Source of the DNA: Archaeoglobaceae archaeon
Lineage (GTDB): Archaea; Halobacteriota; Archaeoglobi; Archaeoglobales; Archaeoglobaceae
NCBI GenBank assembly: GCA_027016055.1
Contig: JALWBF010000198.1
Location: 1,123 to 6,175, forward strand
DNA length: 5,053 nucleotides
Reading direction: 5' to 3'
Part shown: positions 1 to 5,053 of the stretch, one piece after another
Layout: each line of letters starts with the position of its first letter
Numbering within the stretch: the first letter of the stretch is position 1
Position numbers and translations under genes: made by a program
The notes under the pieces: generated by a model
What the model was told of the DNA's origin: nothing
What the model saw: only the letters and a program-made list of their open reading frames with translations
Databases searched by the model: none

Positions 1-1
1 C

Positions 2-235
2 ATAGCCGGTAACGGCGACAAGGTTTACGATGAAGACGGTAACGGCCATGTTGAATTTGCGGGTGTCACCTTGAGCGGCGGGAGAGAGATGGAAGGGTCG
101 CCGGGCGTGTATGAGGGCGACGGCGGTATCTACACCCTGGATGCCGCAAACAGGGTGCTGACCTTTACACGCGGCGGCGAAAGTGTCGAGATTCACGATT
201 TCGATAAAGAGAACAGTGAACTGGGTATCGAACTC
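2..235 (+). other. RTX-flanking beta module, copy 1 (residues 1-78)
   Basis: The segment opens with GDKVYDEDGNG, continues with VEFAGVTLSGG, and ends with a VEIHDF strand and the closing motif LGIEL. The same skeleton (GDK...D.D..G, hydrophobic-F-x-G-hydrophobic-x-L-x-G, a Tyr-containing strand, a short beta strand, then LGIxL) recurs at residues 361-434. From memory, this module caps RTX blocks in many large type I secreted proteins, so the sequence before the window probably ends in another RTX block. It is followed at once by a Calx-beta domain, as copy 2 is. It has no assigned activity and is probably a structural cap. The left edge is cut by the window. Confidence 0.6.
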
Positions 236-3200
236 ATAGATTCGGATGTGACGGTAGGCATCGATATATACGGCCCGATAGCGCTCGAGAGCGACGGGGT
301 CGCCAAAGGGGCTTTGACGATCTCCAAAACCTTCGACCATGATGTCACGGTCCGCCTTTATACGCAAGACGGCACGGCGACGGCGGGCGCGGATTATACG
401 GGCCATGAGTACGGCAGCGGTAACTACATAGAGGCGATAGTCGCCGCAAACACGGATTACGCCGAATTCAGCGTAGAACTTATAGACGACAATAAGAGGG
501 AGTCAAACGAATCGTTCTATGTCCGAGTCGAGAGTGTCTATGAAACATCCGGCGGGAAACCGGTTGGTTTCATTATGAATAGCGTTCAACCGTTCATCAT
601 CGAAGATGATGACACCTATAAGCCGATCATGGAAGATCCGGATGGTGATGATAGCGATGATGGTGATGATAGCGATGATAAGCCAACCATAGAAGGTACG
701 GACAAGAATGATATTCTTCTCGGTACAAACGGGGATGATGTTATCGATGGGAAGGCCGGAAATGATTACATAGAAGGTAAAGGCGGTAACGATATCCTAA
801 TCGGAGGTATGGGTGATGATGTCCTATGGGGCGGTGAAGGTAATGACAACCTCTATGGAGGAGGTGACAACGACACCCTTTACGGGGATGTCGGTAACGA
901 TATGTTGTACGGTGATACGGGTGATGACCTACTGTACGGCGGGGATGGGGGTGATTACCTTGAAGGCGGTGATGGAACAGACTATTTAAATGGCGGCGCC
1001 GGTGATGATATTCTATTTGGAGGTGCAGGTGCGGACACACTGGAAGGCGGAGATGGTTTCGACACCTACGTTGTAGGCGATAAAGATATCATAACCGATT
1101 CAGACAATAAGGGCAAGATCATTTTTGAAGGCATAGATCTTACAGGATACAAGAAAAAAAATAGAGATGGAAGATACGAAGATGACGATTTTTATTATGT
1201 TCCATCGGGAGATATACTTAAGGTTACAACAAAAAACGGTTCCAAAAGCATAACTATAAACAACTATAACCGGAAGACCAAAGAGGTTCTCGGCATCAGA
1301 CTTGGTCCAAAGGATATAGAGGTCTGCATCTCCGATGCGAGCGAAGTGGAAGCGGCGGAATCGATGACATTTACCGTATCGCTCTCAAGGCCGCTGGAGG
1401 ACGAAGAAGGGCTTGTCGTAAAGGTAGGAGGAGAGACTTTGGTGTTTGAGTCTGGCGAACAGAGTAAAACGTTCGAATATACCTGGCATGACGATAAACG
1501 TTCCGGGCCCGACAAACACTTTACATTGACACCGACCATCGTAAACTACCATGGTTATGACGGTGTAGAAGCGAAAGCGACCTGTTCCGGTAAAGGGACC
1601 ATATTTGATGACGATAACGAAAAAAGACATGACCCGCTAGCACTCGATACCAACAAAGACGGTTTTATCTCTACAACCAACCTCGAGAATTCGGGAACCT
1701 ACTTCGATATAACGGGTGACGGACTGCGAGAAAGGGTGGGCTGGGTAAAAGCCGAAGATGGATTGCTGGTATATGATAAAAACGAGAATGGACAGATAGA
1801 CGGTATAGGCGAAGTATTCGGCAGCGCGGACGAGAACGGATTTGAAGAGCTGAAGCGTGTAGCGGATACAAATCGCGACAACAAAATAGACAGACTCGAT
1901 GAGCTCTATGGCAGGCTCCAGGTGTGGCACGACAGCAACCAAGATGCAAAAGTGCAGGTCGGGGAGCTCACAAGCCTGCAAGAGGAGGGTATAAAGAGCA
2001 TAGATCTCAACTATGTGTCAACAGACATAGAGATAGAAGGCAACCTCCTCACAGAGGCCGGTAAATATACCGACACCAGAGGGAGCAAAGAGCTGGCGGC
2101 AGACATACAACTCAATACAGACGCAAAGGACACAAAAGTAGATATAGCGGATATTCCCGACTTTACGGTAGATGAGAGCACAAATAACCTTCCGAAGCTA
2201 AACGGAAGCGGCCTCGTTTACGACAGTTTTATACTATATAACACGGACCCGGAGTTCAAAGCCGTTGCGAAAGAGATGGCCGGCAATATTAAAAGAGTCG
2301 CGACAGAGTTCGATAGATTTATAGATAGCTATTCCGGATACAGCGCCTACATCAATGAACTTCAAGAGAGATATAGTGTGGAAAATGTCGCTATGGCGCC
2401 TATCGATAGAGAGGCGTGGATCATCGAGAGGTTTGAAGCGACAAACAGGCTTTCGCAGCCCATAGAAAATTACTATGAATATTACTTAAACTACGGAATG
2501 GTTCAATTAAAGCCCGTTACAAAAGATGGTTCCGTAACCCATAAATACAACTTCATAAAAGAGAAGATCGAGAGTACCTTTGCGATACAGTCCGTATTTA
2601 AAAAAGAGTTCGGTGCCACACACTATGACTTTGATAACGAAGTGTTCGTCATTGACGATACACAAAAGTTCTATGCCGATATAGCGGACTTCTTTAACAG
2701 CCGAGAGCACACAATAGACGAAAAACTCTACCTTGCCAAAGTGATGCAGATGCAGCATAAAGGGTTGACGTTTGATATAGATAAGGTTGTGTACAGCATA
2801 GACGATAACATTATAAAAGAGTTGGCCCAATATATCTTTTCGGGAAAAGATGCTTTACTCTTTCAGGAGGGCTCCGCTTTTACCGAAAGCGGCGTTATAT
2901 CTATGTCCAATGGCGATGAACTTGTCACAACCGCCGATGTGGAAAATAGAGTTTTGCTCAACGGCGGAGACGACAGGCTAATCTCTGGATCGGTAAATGA
3001 TACATTTTATTATAAAAAAGGGGACGGCAGAGATACCATTTTCGATAAAGGTGGATTTGACAGACTTGTGTTCGACAGCTCTATAAAACGCGATGATGTA
3101 GAGATAAAACTCCAAAGAAACGGAGATCTGGTAATCGGGATCAAAGAAGACGGGGTCGCTTTTGAAGATTTAAAAGATACGGTCACGATGGTCGACTGGA

Positions 3201-5053
3201 TGAAGCCCGCCAACAGGATAAATGTTATCGAGTTCGGAGATGGGGAAACACTGGCTTTTAACGATGTTTTTGAGCAGTTTGAAATAACGGACATTGCCGA
3301 TAATATTGAACTCGGTTCAAACAACGATTTCATCGACGCGAAGGGAGGAAATGACCGCATTAAAGCTTTGGGCGGCAACGATACCCTAATCGGCGGAAAA
3401 GGTGATGACAGGCTTGAAGGCGGTGTAGGTAACGATACTTACATTTTTTCGAGAGGGGACGGGAGAGATACCGTCATAGATATTGGCGGGCACGATACAC
3501 TACAGTTTACTTCGGAAATTGCCTATGATGATTTGACAGCAAAGTTTAGAGGCGCGGATCTTTTAATAGCTTTGAAAGAAGATGGCAAGACATTCGACGA
3601 GTTGAGTGATGTTGTAACACTGAAGAATTACAAAAACAGCAGCAATAGCATAGAAGCTGTTTATCTGGATGGTTACAACCGGGTAAATATCGAATCTCTC
3701 TTAAATGCACCCACGTATGATGATGATGTAATCAATCTTGCAAATGAAGGTTATACACTCGATCTGCTTGCCGGGAACGATACGGCCGTTACCGGGAGCG
3801 GCGAAGACATTGTCGATGGAAACAGCGGAAATGATGTTATCAAAACATATGATGGAGACGACACTTTAATCGGCGGTACGGGAGATGACACTTTGGAGGG
3901 CGGCAAAGGCAACGATACATATATCTTCAACCGGGGTGACGGGAAAGATACTATTTTCGATGATTATAGTTTCGGATATCATAATTCGTTGCACGAAAGT
4001 GCCGGGGAAGACACCTTGCGCTTCGGTGCCGGCATATCGGCTGAAGATATTGTTACAAAGTATGTCGGTACAGACCTGCTTATCGGTATCAAAGAAGATG
4101 GAAAAAGTTTTGAAGAGTTAAGCGATGTAATTACGATAAAAAACCATCAAGTTTTAGAAAACACAATAGAGCACATCGTTTTTGATGACGGGACAAGCTT
4201 GTCTATCAAGTCGCCTTTGAGTTACGGTGCAACAGGCGGCGATGATAAGCTGTTTTTTGACAAAGGGGATATCTCTATAGATACCGGTTACGGGCACGAC
4301 TTTATCCATACTGCGGCAGGTAACGACAACATTTACGGCAATCGGGGAAACGACGACATCCACAGCGGCGACGGAGACGATATTTTATATGGCGGAACAG
4401 GAATAGACTTCCTGTTTGGCGGTGCCGGCAACGATACATATCTTTTCAATAGGGGCGACGGCAACAATACAATATTCGATGACAACAGAGATGAGTATAT
4501 TGCAGATACCAATATGTACCATGGTATGTATAAAACATATCCAAAGATCATAAACAGCCTCACGCCGCAAAAAGATGCAGGTAAAGATACATTGATATTC
4601 GGTGAGGGTATTACGCTTGATGATATAGAAGTTAGAATATCTCCAAAAAGTTTATCAAGTAGTGAGCGAGATATTGTTATTTACATAAAAGAGAACGGCA
4701 GCATTACAGATGACGTAGTTACGATCAGAGACTATTTTGACAGTAGAAATAAGGTTGAGAATATTTTATTGAGTGATGGCACTAAAATTGATATAGAAAG
4801 TATGATCAACCAGGTTACAGATGGTGACGATGAAGTGAAGTATCTTTCAAGCAACGAAGATATGACAATAGACGCTTCGGACGGCAATGATTTTGTCGCG
4901 ACAGGTTTGGGGAACGATACCTTGATTGGCGGCAGAGGAGACGACAGGCTGGAAGGCGGAGGCGGAGATGATACTTATATTTTCAATCTTGGGGATGGGA
5001 AAGACACGATTTATGATCATGATGAAACGAGAGGGGGAGGCTCAAGCGAAAAG
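2..5053 (+). CDS. Giant RTX-family calcium-binding protein, interior fragment (partial at both ends)
   Basis: Frame 2 is open across the whole window: 1684 codons, no stop, no frameshift seen. The translation is rich in Asp, Gly and Asn and contains many GGxGxDxLx-type nonapeptides, the signature of RTX proteins, which are exported unfolded by type I secretion systems and fold when they bind calcium outside the cell. Domain order is: RTX-flanking module (1-78), Calx-beta (83-204), acidic linker (214-226), RTX block (231-360), second flanking module (361-434), Calx-beta-like domain (435-540), EF-hand-like cluster (544-704), helical region (705-985), five composite RTX repeats (986-1684). There are only two cysteines (442, 528). 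No catalytic motif, signal peptide or membrane segment is visible. The true start and the C-terminal export signal are outside the window, so the full protein is larger. It could be a toxin, a secreted enzyme with an upstream catalytic domain, or an adhesin. Family assignment is firm; function is not. Confidence 0.95.
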   Translation, partial: MAGNGDKVYDEDGNGHVEFAGVTLSGGREMEGSPGVYEGDGGIYTLDAANRVLTFTRGGESVEIHDFDKENSELGIELIDSDVTVGIDIYGPIALESDGVAKGALTISKTFDHDVTVRLYTQDGTATAGADYTGHEYGSGNYIEAIVAANTDYAEFSVELIDDNKRESNESFYVRVESVYETSGGKPVGFIMNSVQPFIIEDDDTYKPIMEDPDGDDSDDGDDSDDKPTIEGTDKNDILLGTNGDDVIDGKAGNDYIEGKGGNDILIGGMGDDVLWGGEGNDNLYGGGDNDTLYGDVGNDMLYGDTGDDLLYGGDGGDYLEGGDGTDYLNGGAGDDILFGGAGADTLEGGDGFDTYVVGDKDIITDSDNKGKIIFEGIDLTGYKKKNRDGRYEDDDFYYVPSGDILKVTTKNGSKSITINNYNRKTKEVLGIRLGPKDIEVCISDASEVEAAESMTFTVSLSRPLEDEEGLVVKVGGETLVFESGEQSKTFEYTWHDDKRSGPDKHFTLTPTIVNYHGYDGVEAKATCSGKGTIFDDDNEKRHDPLALDTNKDGFISTTNLENSGTYFDITGDGLRERVGWVKAEDGLLVYDKNENGQIDGIGEVFGSADENGFEELKRVADTNRDNKIDRLDELYGRLQVWHDSNQDAKVQVGELTSLQEEGIKSIDLNYVSTDIEIEGNLLTEAGKYTDTRGSKELAADIQLNTDAKDTKVDIADIPDFTVDESTNNLPKLNGSGLVYDSFILYNTDPEFKAVAKEMAGNIKRVATEFDRFIDSYSGYSAYINELQERYSVENVAMAPIDREAWIIERFEATNRLSQPIENYYEYYLNYGMVQLKPVTKDGSVTHKYNFIKEKIESTFAIQSVFKKEFGATHYDFDNEVFVIDDTQKFYADIADFFNSREHTIDEKLYLAKVMQMQHKGLTFDIDKVVYSIDDNIIKELAQYIFSGKDALLFQEGSAFTESGVISMSNGDELVTTADVENRVLLNGGDDRLISGSVNDTFYYKKGDGRDTIFDKGGFDRLVFDSSIKRDDVEIKLQRNGDLVIGIKEDGVAFEDLKDTVTMVDWMKPANRINVIEFGDGETLAFNDVFEQFEITDIADNIELGSNNDFIDAKGGNDRIKALGGNDTLIGGKGDDRLEGGVGNDTYIFSRGDGRDTVIDIGGHDTLQFTSEIAYDDLTAKFRGADLLIALKEDGKTFDELSDVVTLKNYKNSSNSIEAVYLDGYNRVNIESLLNAPTYDDDVINLANEGYTLDLLAGNDTAVTGSGEDIVDGNSGNDVIKTYDGDDTLIGGTGDDTLEGGKGNDTYIFNRGDGKDTIFDDYSFGYHNSLHESAGEDTLRFGAGISAEDIVTKYVGTDLLIGIKEDGKSFEELSDVITIKNHQVLENTIEHIVFDDGTSLSIKSPLSYGATGGDDKLFFDKGDISIDTGYGHDFIHTAAGNDNIYGNRGNDDIHSGDGDDILYGGTGIDFLFGGAGNDTYLFNRGDGNNTIFDDNRDEYIADTNMYHGMYKTYPKIINSLTPQKDAGKDTLIFGEGITLDDIEVRISPKSLSSSERDIVIYIKENGSITDDVVTIRDYFDSRNKVENILLSDGTKIDIESMINQVTDGDDEVKYLSSNEDMTIDASDGNDFVATGLGNDTLIGGRGDDRLEGGGGDDTYIFNLGDGKDTIYDHDETRGGGSSEK
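248..613 (+). other. Calx-beta domain 1 (residues 83-204)
   Basis: This is a roughly 120-residue all-beta segment. It carries the Calx-beta hallmark DGTATAGADYTG in its middle, a strand-turn FSVELIDDN, a conserved E-S-F-x-V-x-V strand, and the closing acidic IIEDDD. Calx-beta domains are immunoglobulin-like folds known from Na+/Ca2+ exchangers and integrin beta-4, and they are common in bacterial secreted adhesins and RTX proteins. They may bind calcium through acidic residues at the domain end, here EDDD. It lies between flanking module 1 and the acidic linker. Base composition here is the richest in G and C of the window: bases 361-420 have 41 G or C out of 60. Confidence 0.8.
641..679 (+). 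repeat. 18-bp perfect tandem repeat encoding an acidic DGDDSD linker
   Basis: The unit gatggtgatgatagcgat occurs at 641-658 and again without change at 659-676, and the next three bases (gat) begin a third copy. The unit is six codons long, so copy changes keep the frame. It encodes DGDDSD twice (residues 214-226). The stretch joins Calx-beta domain 1 to the RTX block and looks like a flexible, highly acidic hinge. Identity at every base, including third codon positions, points to a recent slippage duplication. Confidence 0.9.
692..1081 (+). repeat. Main RTX nonapeptide block, about 13 repeats (residues 231-360)
   Basis: This is a continuous 27-base periodic array that encodes nonapeptides of the form x(D)xLxGGxG. 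Examples are NDILIGGMG, DDVLWGGEG, NDTLYGDVG, DDLLYGGDG and DDILFGGAG. About thirteen units can be counted before the array ends in FDTYVVGD, the usual transition out of an RTX parallel beta roll. In this family, the GGxGxD turns bind calcium on both sides of a beta roll that folds only at extracellular calcium levels. Several units deviate, for example YGGGDNDT with an inserted-looking GGGD turn, and GDYLEGGDG and TDYLNGGAG without the usual Asn/Asp first residue. The array lies directly upstream of flanking module 2. Confidence 0.95.
1082..1303 (+). other. RTX-flanking beta module, copy 2 (residues 361-434)
   Basis: This module begins at GDKDIITDSDNKG, continues with IIFEGIDLTGY, has a lysine-rich excursion (KKKNRDG), then a FYYVPSG strand, a SITINNY strand and the closing LGIRL. 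It aligns motif by motif with residues 1-78. It follows the RTX block immediately and precedes a Calx-beta-like domain, so the pair [flanking module, Calx-beta] occurs twice in this window. It is probably a structural cap of the RTX roll. Confidence 0.6.
1304..1621 (+). other. Divergent Calx-beta-like domain 2 (residues 435-540)
   Basis: The domain is predicted to be all-beta and starts IEVCISDASEVE. It has a MTFTVSLSRPL strand, which matches the usual Calx-beta 'F.V.LS.P' strand, then TLVFESGEQSKTFEY, and ends in an acidic IFDDDNE like other Calx-beta domains. The DGTATAGxDY motif of domain 1 is replaced by a shorter segment (KVGGETLVF), so this copy is diverged or belongs to a related Ig-like family. 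It holds the only two cysteines of the fragment, C442 in the first strand and C528 in the last, which could form a disulfide after export. Confidence 0.6.
1631..2113 (+). other. EF-hand-like calcium-loop cluster typical of large RTX proteins (residues 544-704)
   Basis: Starting at DPLALDTNKDGFIS, this region holds five Asp/Asn-rich loops: DTNKDGFIS (549), DITGDGLRE (569), DKNENGQIDG (592), DTNRDNKIDRLDE (622) and DSNQDAKVQVGE (644). Between them are the conserved pieces GWVKAEDGLLVYD, EVFGS and LQVWHDSNQD, followed by LQEEGIKSIDLNY and a final beta segment with a G-x-Y/F-x-D-x-x-G motif. From memory this is a recurring module of giant RTX proteins, with the pattern 'DPLvLDlDGDGi...FDldGDG...GWv..dDGlLvlDrNgNG.Id...ELFG...vW.D.N.DG'. 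It probably binds several calcium ions. At least three loops keep oxygen-bearing residues at positions 1, 3 and 5. Confidence 0.85.
2114..2956 (+). other. Helical, aromatic-rich domain of unknown function (residues 705-985)
   Basis: This is about 280 residues without RTX nonapeptides or calcium loops. It follows the EF-hand-like cluster and begins with an extended segment containing IPDFTVDES and the motif LPKLNGSGLVYDS. It then appears mainly helical: FKAVAKEMAGNIKRVATEF, REAWIIERFEATNRL, a tyrosine-rich stretch YYEYYLNY (824-831), IKEKIESTF, and KFYADIADFFNSRE. The 'LP.L.G.G.vyd' opening resembles segments that follow the EF-hand-like module in other large RTX proteins, as far as I recall. 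No catalytic motif could be identified. The last 30 or so residues (SMSNGDELVTTADVEN) lead into the composite repeats. It is the largest part of the fragment not explained as a calcium-binding or Ig-like module. Confidence 0.55.
2957..3283 (+). repeat. Composite RTX repeat R1 (residues 986-1094), RTX part degenerate
   Basis: R1 runs from NGGDDRLISGSVNDTFYY through KKGDGRDTIFD, then LVFDSSIKRDDVEIKL, LVIGIKEDG, VAFEDLKDTVTM and IEFGDGETL. This order (NDT-Y-RGDG-DTI-D, then DxLxF..xI..dD, then L-I-I-KEDG, then I..I.F.DG..L) defines the repeat and matches the haemolysin-type calcium-binding-related domain (HCBP_related type). The RTX part is reduced to little more than one clear glycine turn, so R1 is the least complete of the set in calcium motifs. 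Confidence 0.8.
3287..3712 (+). repeat. Composite RTX repeat R2 (residues 1096-1237)
   Basis: A short RTX stretch (GGNDRIKALGGNDTLIGGKG, then DDRLEGGVG) leads into NDTYIFSRGDGRDTVID. The related domain follows with DTLQFTSEIAYDDL, LLIALKEDGKTFDELSD and IEAVYLDG. The junction between RTX part and domain is short (IGGH), as in R1. The ending NRVNIESLLN is a small linker to R3. Confidence 0.88.
3713..4228 (+). repeat. Composite RTX repeat R3 (residues 1238-1409)
   Basis: The RTX stretch reads LLAGNDTAVTGSGED, NSGNDVIKTYDGDDTLIGG, TGDDTLEGGKG and then NDTYIFNRGDGKDTIFDD. An insert of about 14 residues (YSFGYHNSLHESAG) precedes DTLRFGAGISAEDI. The domain closes with LLIGIKEDGKSFEELSDVI and IEHIVFDDGTSL. 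The KEDGK(S/T)F(E/D)ELSDV core is shared closely with R2 in protein, but third codon positions differ, so the duplication is not recent. Confidence 0.9.
4229..4813 (+). repeat. Composite RTX repeat R4 (residues 1410-1604), with the longest insert
   Basis: The RTX stretch contains GGDDKLFFDKGD, GYGHDFIHTAAGND, GNRGNDDIHSGDGDDILYGG and AGNDTYLFNRGDGNNTIFDD. It is followed by an insert of about 33 residues rich in Tyr and Met (including MYHGMYKTYPK) before DTLIFGEGITLDDI. The core KEDG motif is altered to KENGSITDD, and the end is VENILLSDGTKI. R4 is therefore the most diverged copy in its domain part, while its RTX turns remain good. Confidence 0.88.
4814..5053 (+). repeat. Composite RTX repeat R5 (residues 1605-1684), cut by the window edge
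   Basis: R5 begins TDGDDEVKYLSSNED, then DGNDFVATGLGNDTLIGG, RGDDRLEGGGGDDTYIF and NLGDGKDTIYDHD, and enters a variable insert (ETRGGGSSEK) where the window stops. By analogy with R2-R4, a DTLxF...I..DDI domain should follow immediately downstream. The RTX part is closest to that of R2 (shared RLEGG and DTLIGG units). Confidence 0.88.

Noticed and set aside
81..91. In-frame ATG at 89 with a GGAGAG just before it, as a possible gene start
   Set aside because: The spacing is only two bases, and the same frame upstream encodes the beginning of the flanking module that is matched by copy 2, so starting here would cut a domain in half.
741..1040. Antisense 99-codon frame giving a His/Arg-rich peptide
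   Set aside because: It is the mirror of the RTX array: Asp/Gly codons such as gat and ggt read backwards as atc and acc, or as His/Arg codons in a shifted frame. Its 27-base period comes entirely from the sense nonapeptides.
700..1060. Regular DNA repetition resembling a CRISPR or satellite array
   Set aside because: The 27-base units are inexact, have no spacers, and match RTX nonapeptide codons exactly in frame.
1264..1981. Several overlapping antisense frames of 61 to 114 codons
   Set aside because: They overlap one another in different frames and lie opposite recognisable Calx-beta and EF-hand-like coding sequence. None has a domain motif.
1631..1990. Dockerin-type cellulosome domain
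   Set aside because: The Asp/Asn loops resemble dockerin loops, but there are five or so of them and the interspersed GWV, DGLLV, EVFGS and VWHD motifs fit the RTX-associated EF-hand-like module instead.
2507..3378. Antisense frames of 107 and 122 codons
   Set aside because: They lie opposite the helical region and R1, show no recognisable domain, and the sense frame is uninterrupted and well explained.
3885..4121. A 78-codon + strand frame
   Set aside because: It is out of frame with R3, whose motifs (NDTYIFNRGDG, LLIGIKEDGK) occupy the same bases in frame 2.
4154..4570. Antisense frames of 61 to 76 codons
   Set aside because: They are shadows of R4; the hydrophobic look of one comes from reading ata/tat-rich sense codons backwards.

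Overview
The window is the interior of one very large protein gene. Frame 2 of the + strand (bases 2 to 5053) reads as 1684 sense codons with no stop, and it is open at both edges, so the true start, the stop, the C-terminal secretion signal and any neighbouring genes lie outside. No RNA gene, mobile element, intergenic space, promoter or terminator can be supported. The encoded protein is a giant, Asp/Gly/Asn-rich RTX (haemolysin-type calcium-binding repeat) protein of the kind normally exported by a type I secretion system. Residue numbers throughout count from the first complete codon of the window.

Layout by residue: (1) 1-78, an RTX-flanking beta module ending in LGIEL; (2) 83-204, a Calx-beta domain; (3) 214-226, an acidic DGDDSD linker encoded by a perfect 18-bp tandem repeat; (4) 231-360, a classical RTX block of about 13 nonapeptides; (5) 361-434, a second copy of the RTX-flanking module; (6) 435-540, a divergent second Calx-beta-like domain holding the only two cysteines; (7) 544-704, a cluster of Asp/Asn calcium-loop (EF-hand-like) motifs; (8) 705-985, a mostly helical, aromatic-rich segment without calcium repeats and of unknown function; (9) 986 to the edge, five successive composite repeats. 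Each composite repeat pairs a short RTX stretch with a haemolysin-type calcium-binding-related domain, and the fifth is cut by the window edge.

The layout suggests a protein that stays unfolded in the low-calcium cytoplasm and folds outside as calcium fills the RTX, EF-hand-like and perhaps Calx-beta sites. Whether it is a toxin, an enzyme or an adhesin cannot be decided here; any catalytic domain may be upstream. The source looks like a Gram-negative bacterium. The frequent ATA (Ile) and AGA (Arg) codons and the moderate GC would fit a marine or sediment Campylobacterota such as the Sulfurimonas/Sulfurovum group, but this is a weak inference. Base composition falls from GC-rich in the first 600 bases to AT-richer at the end.
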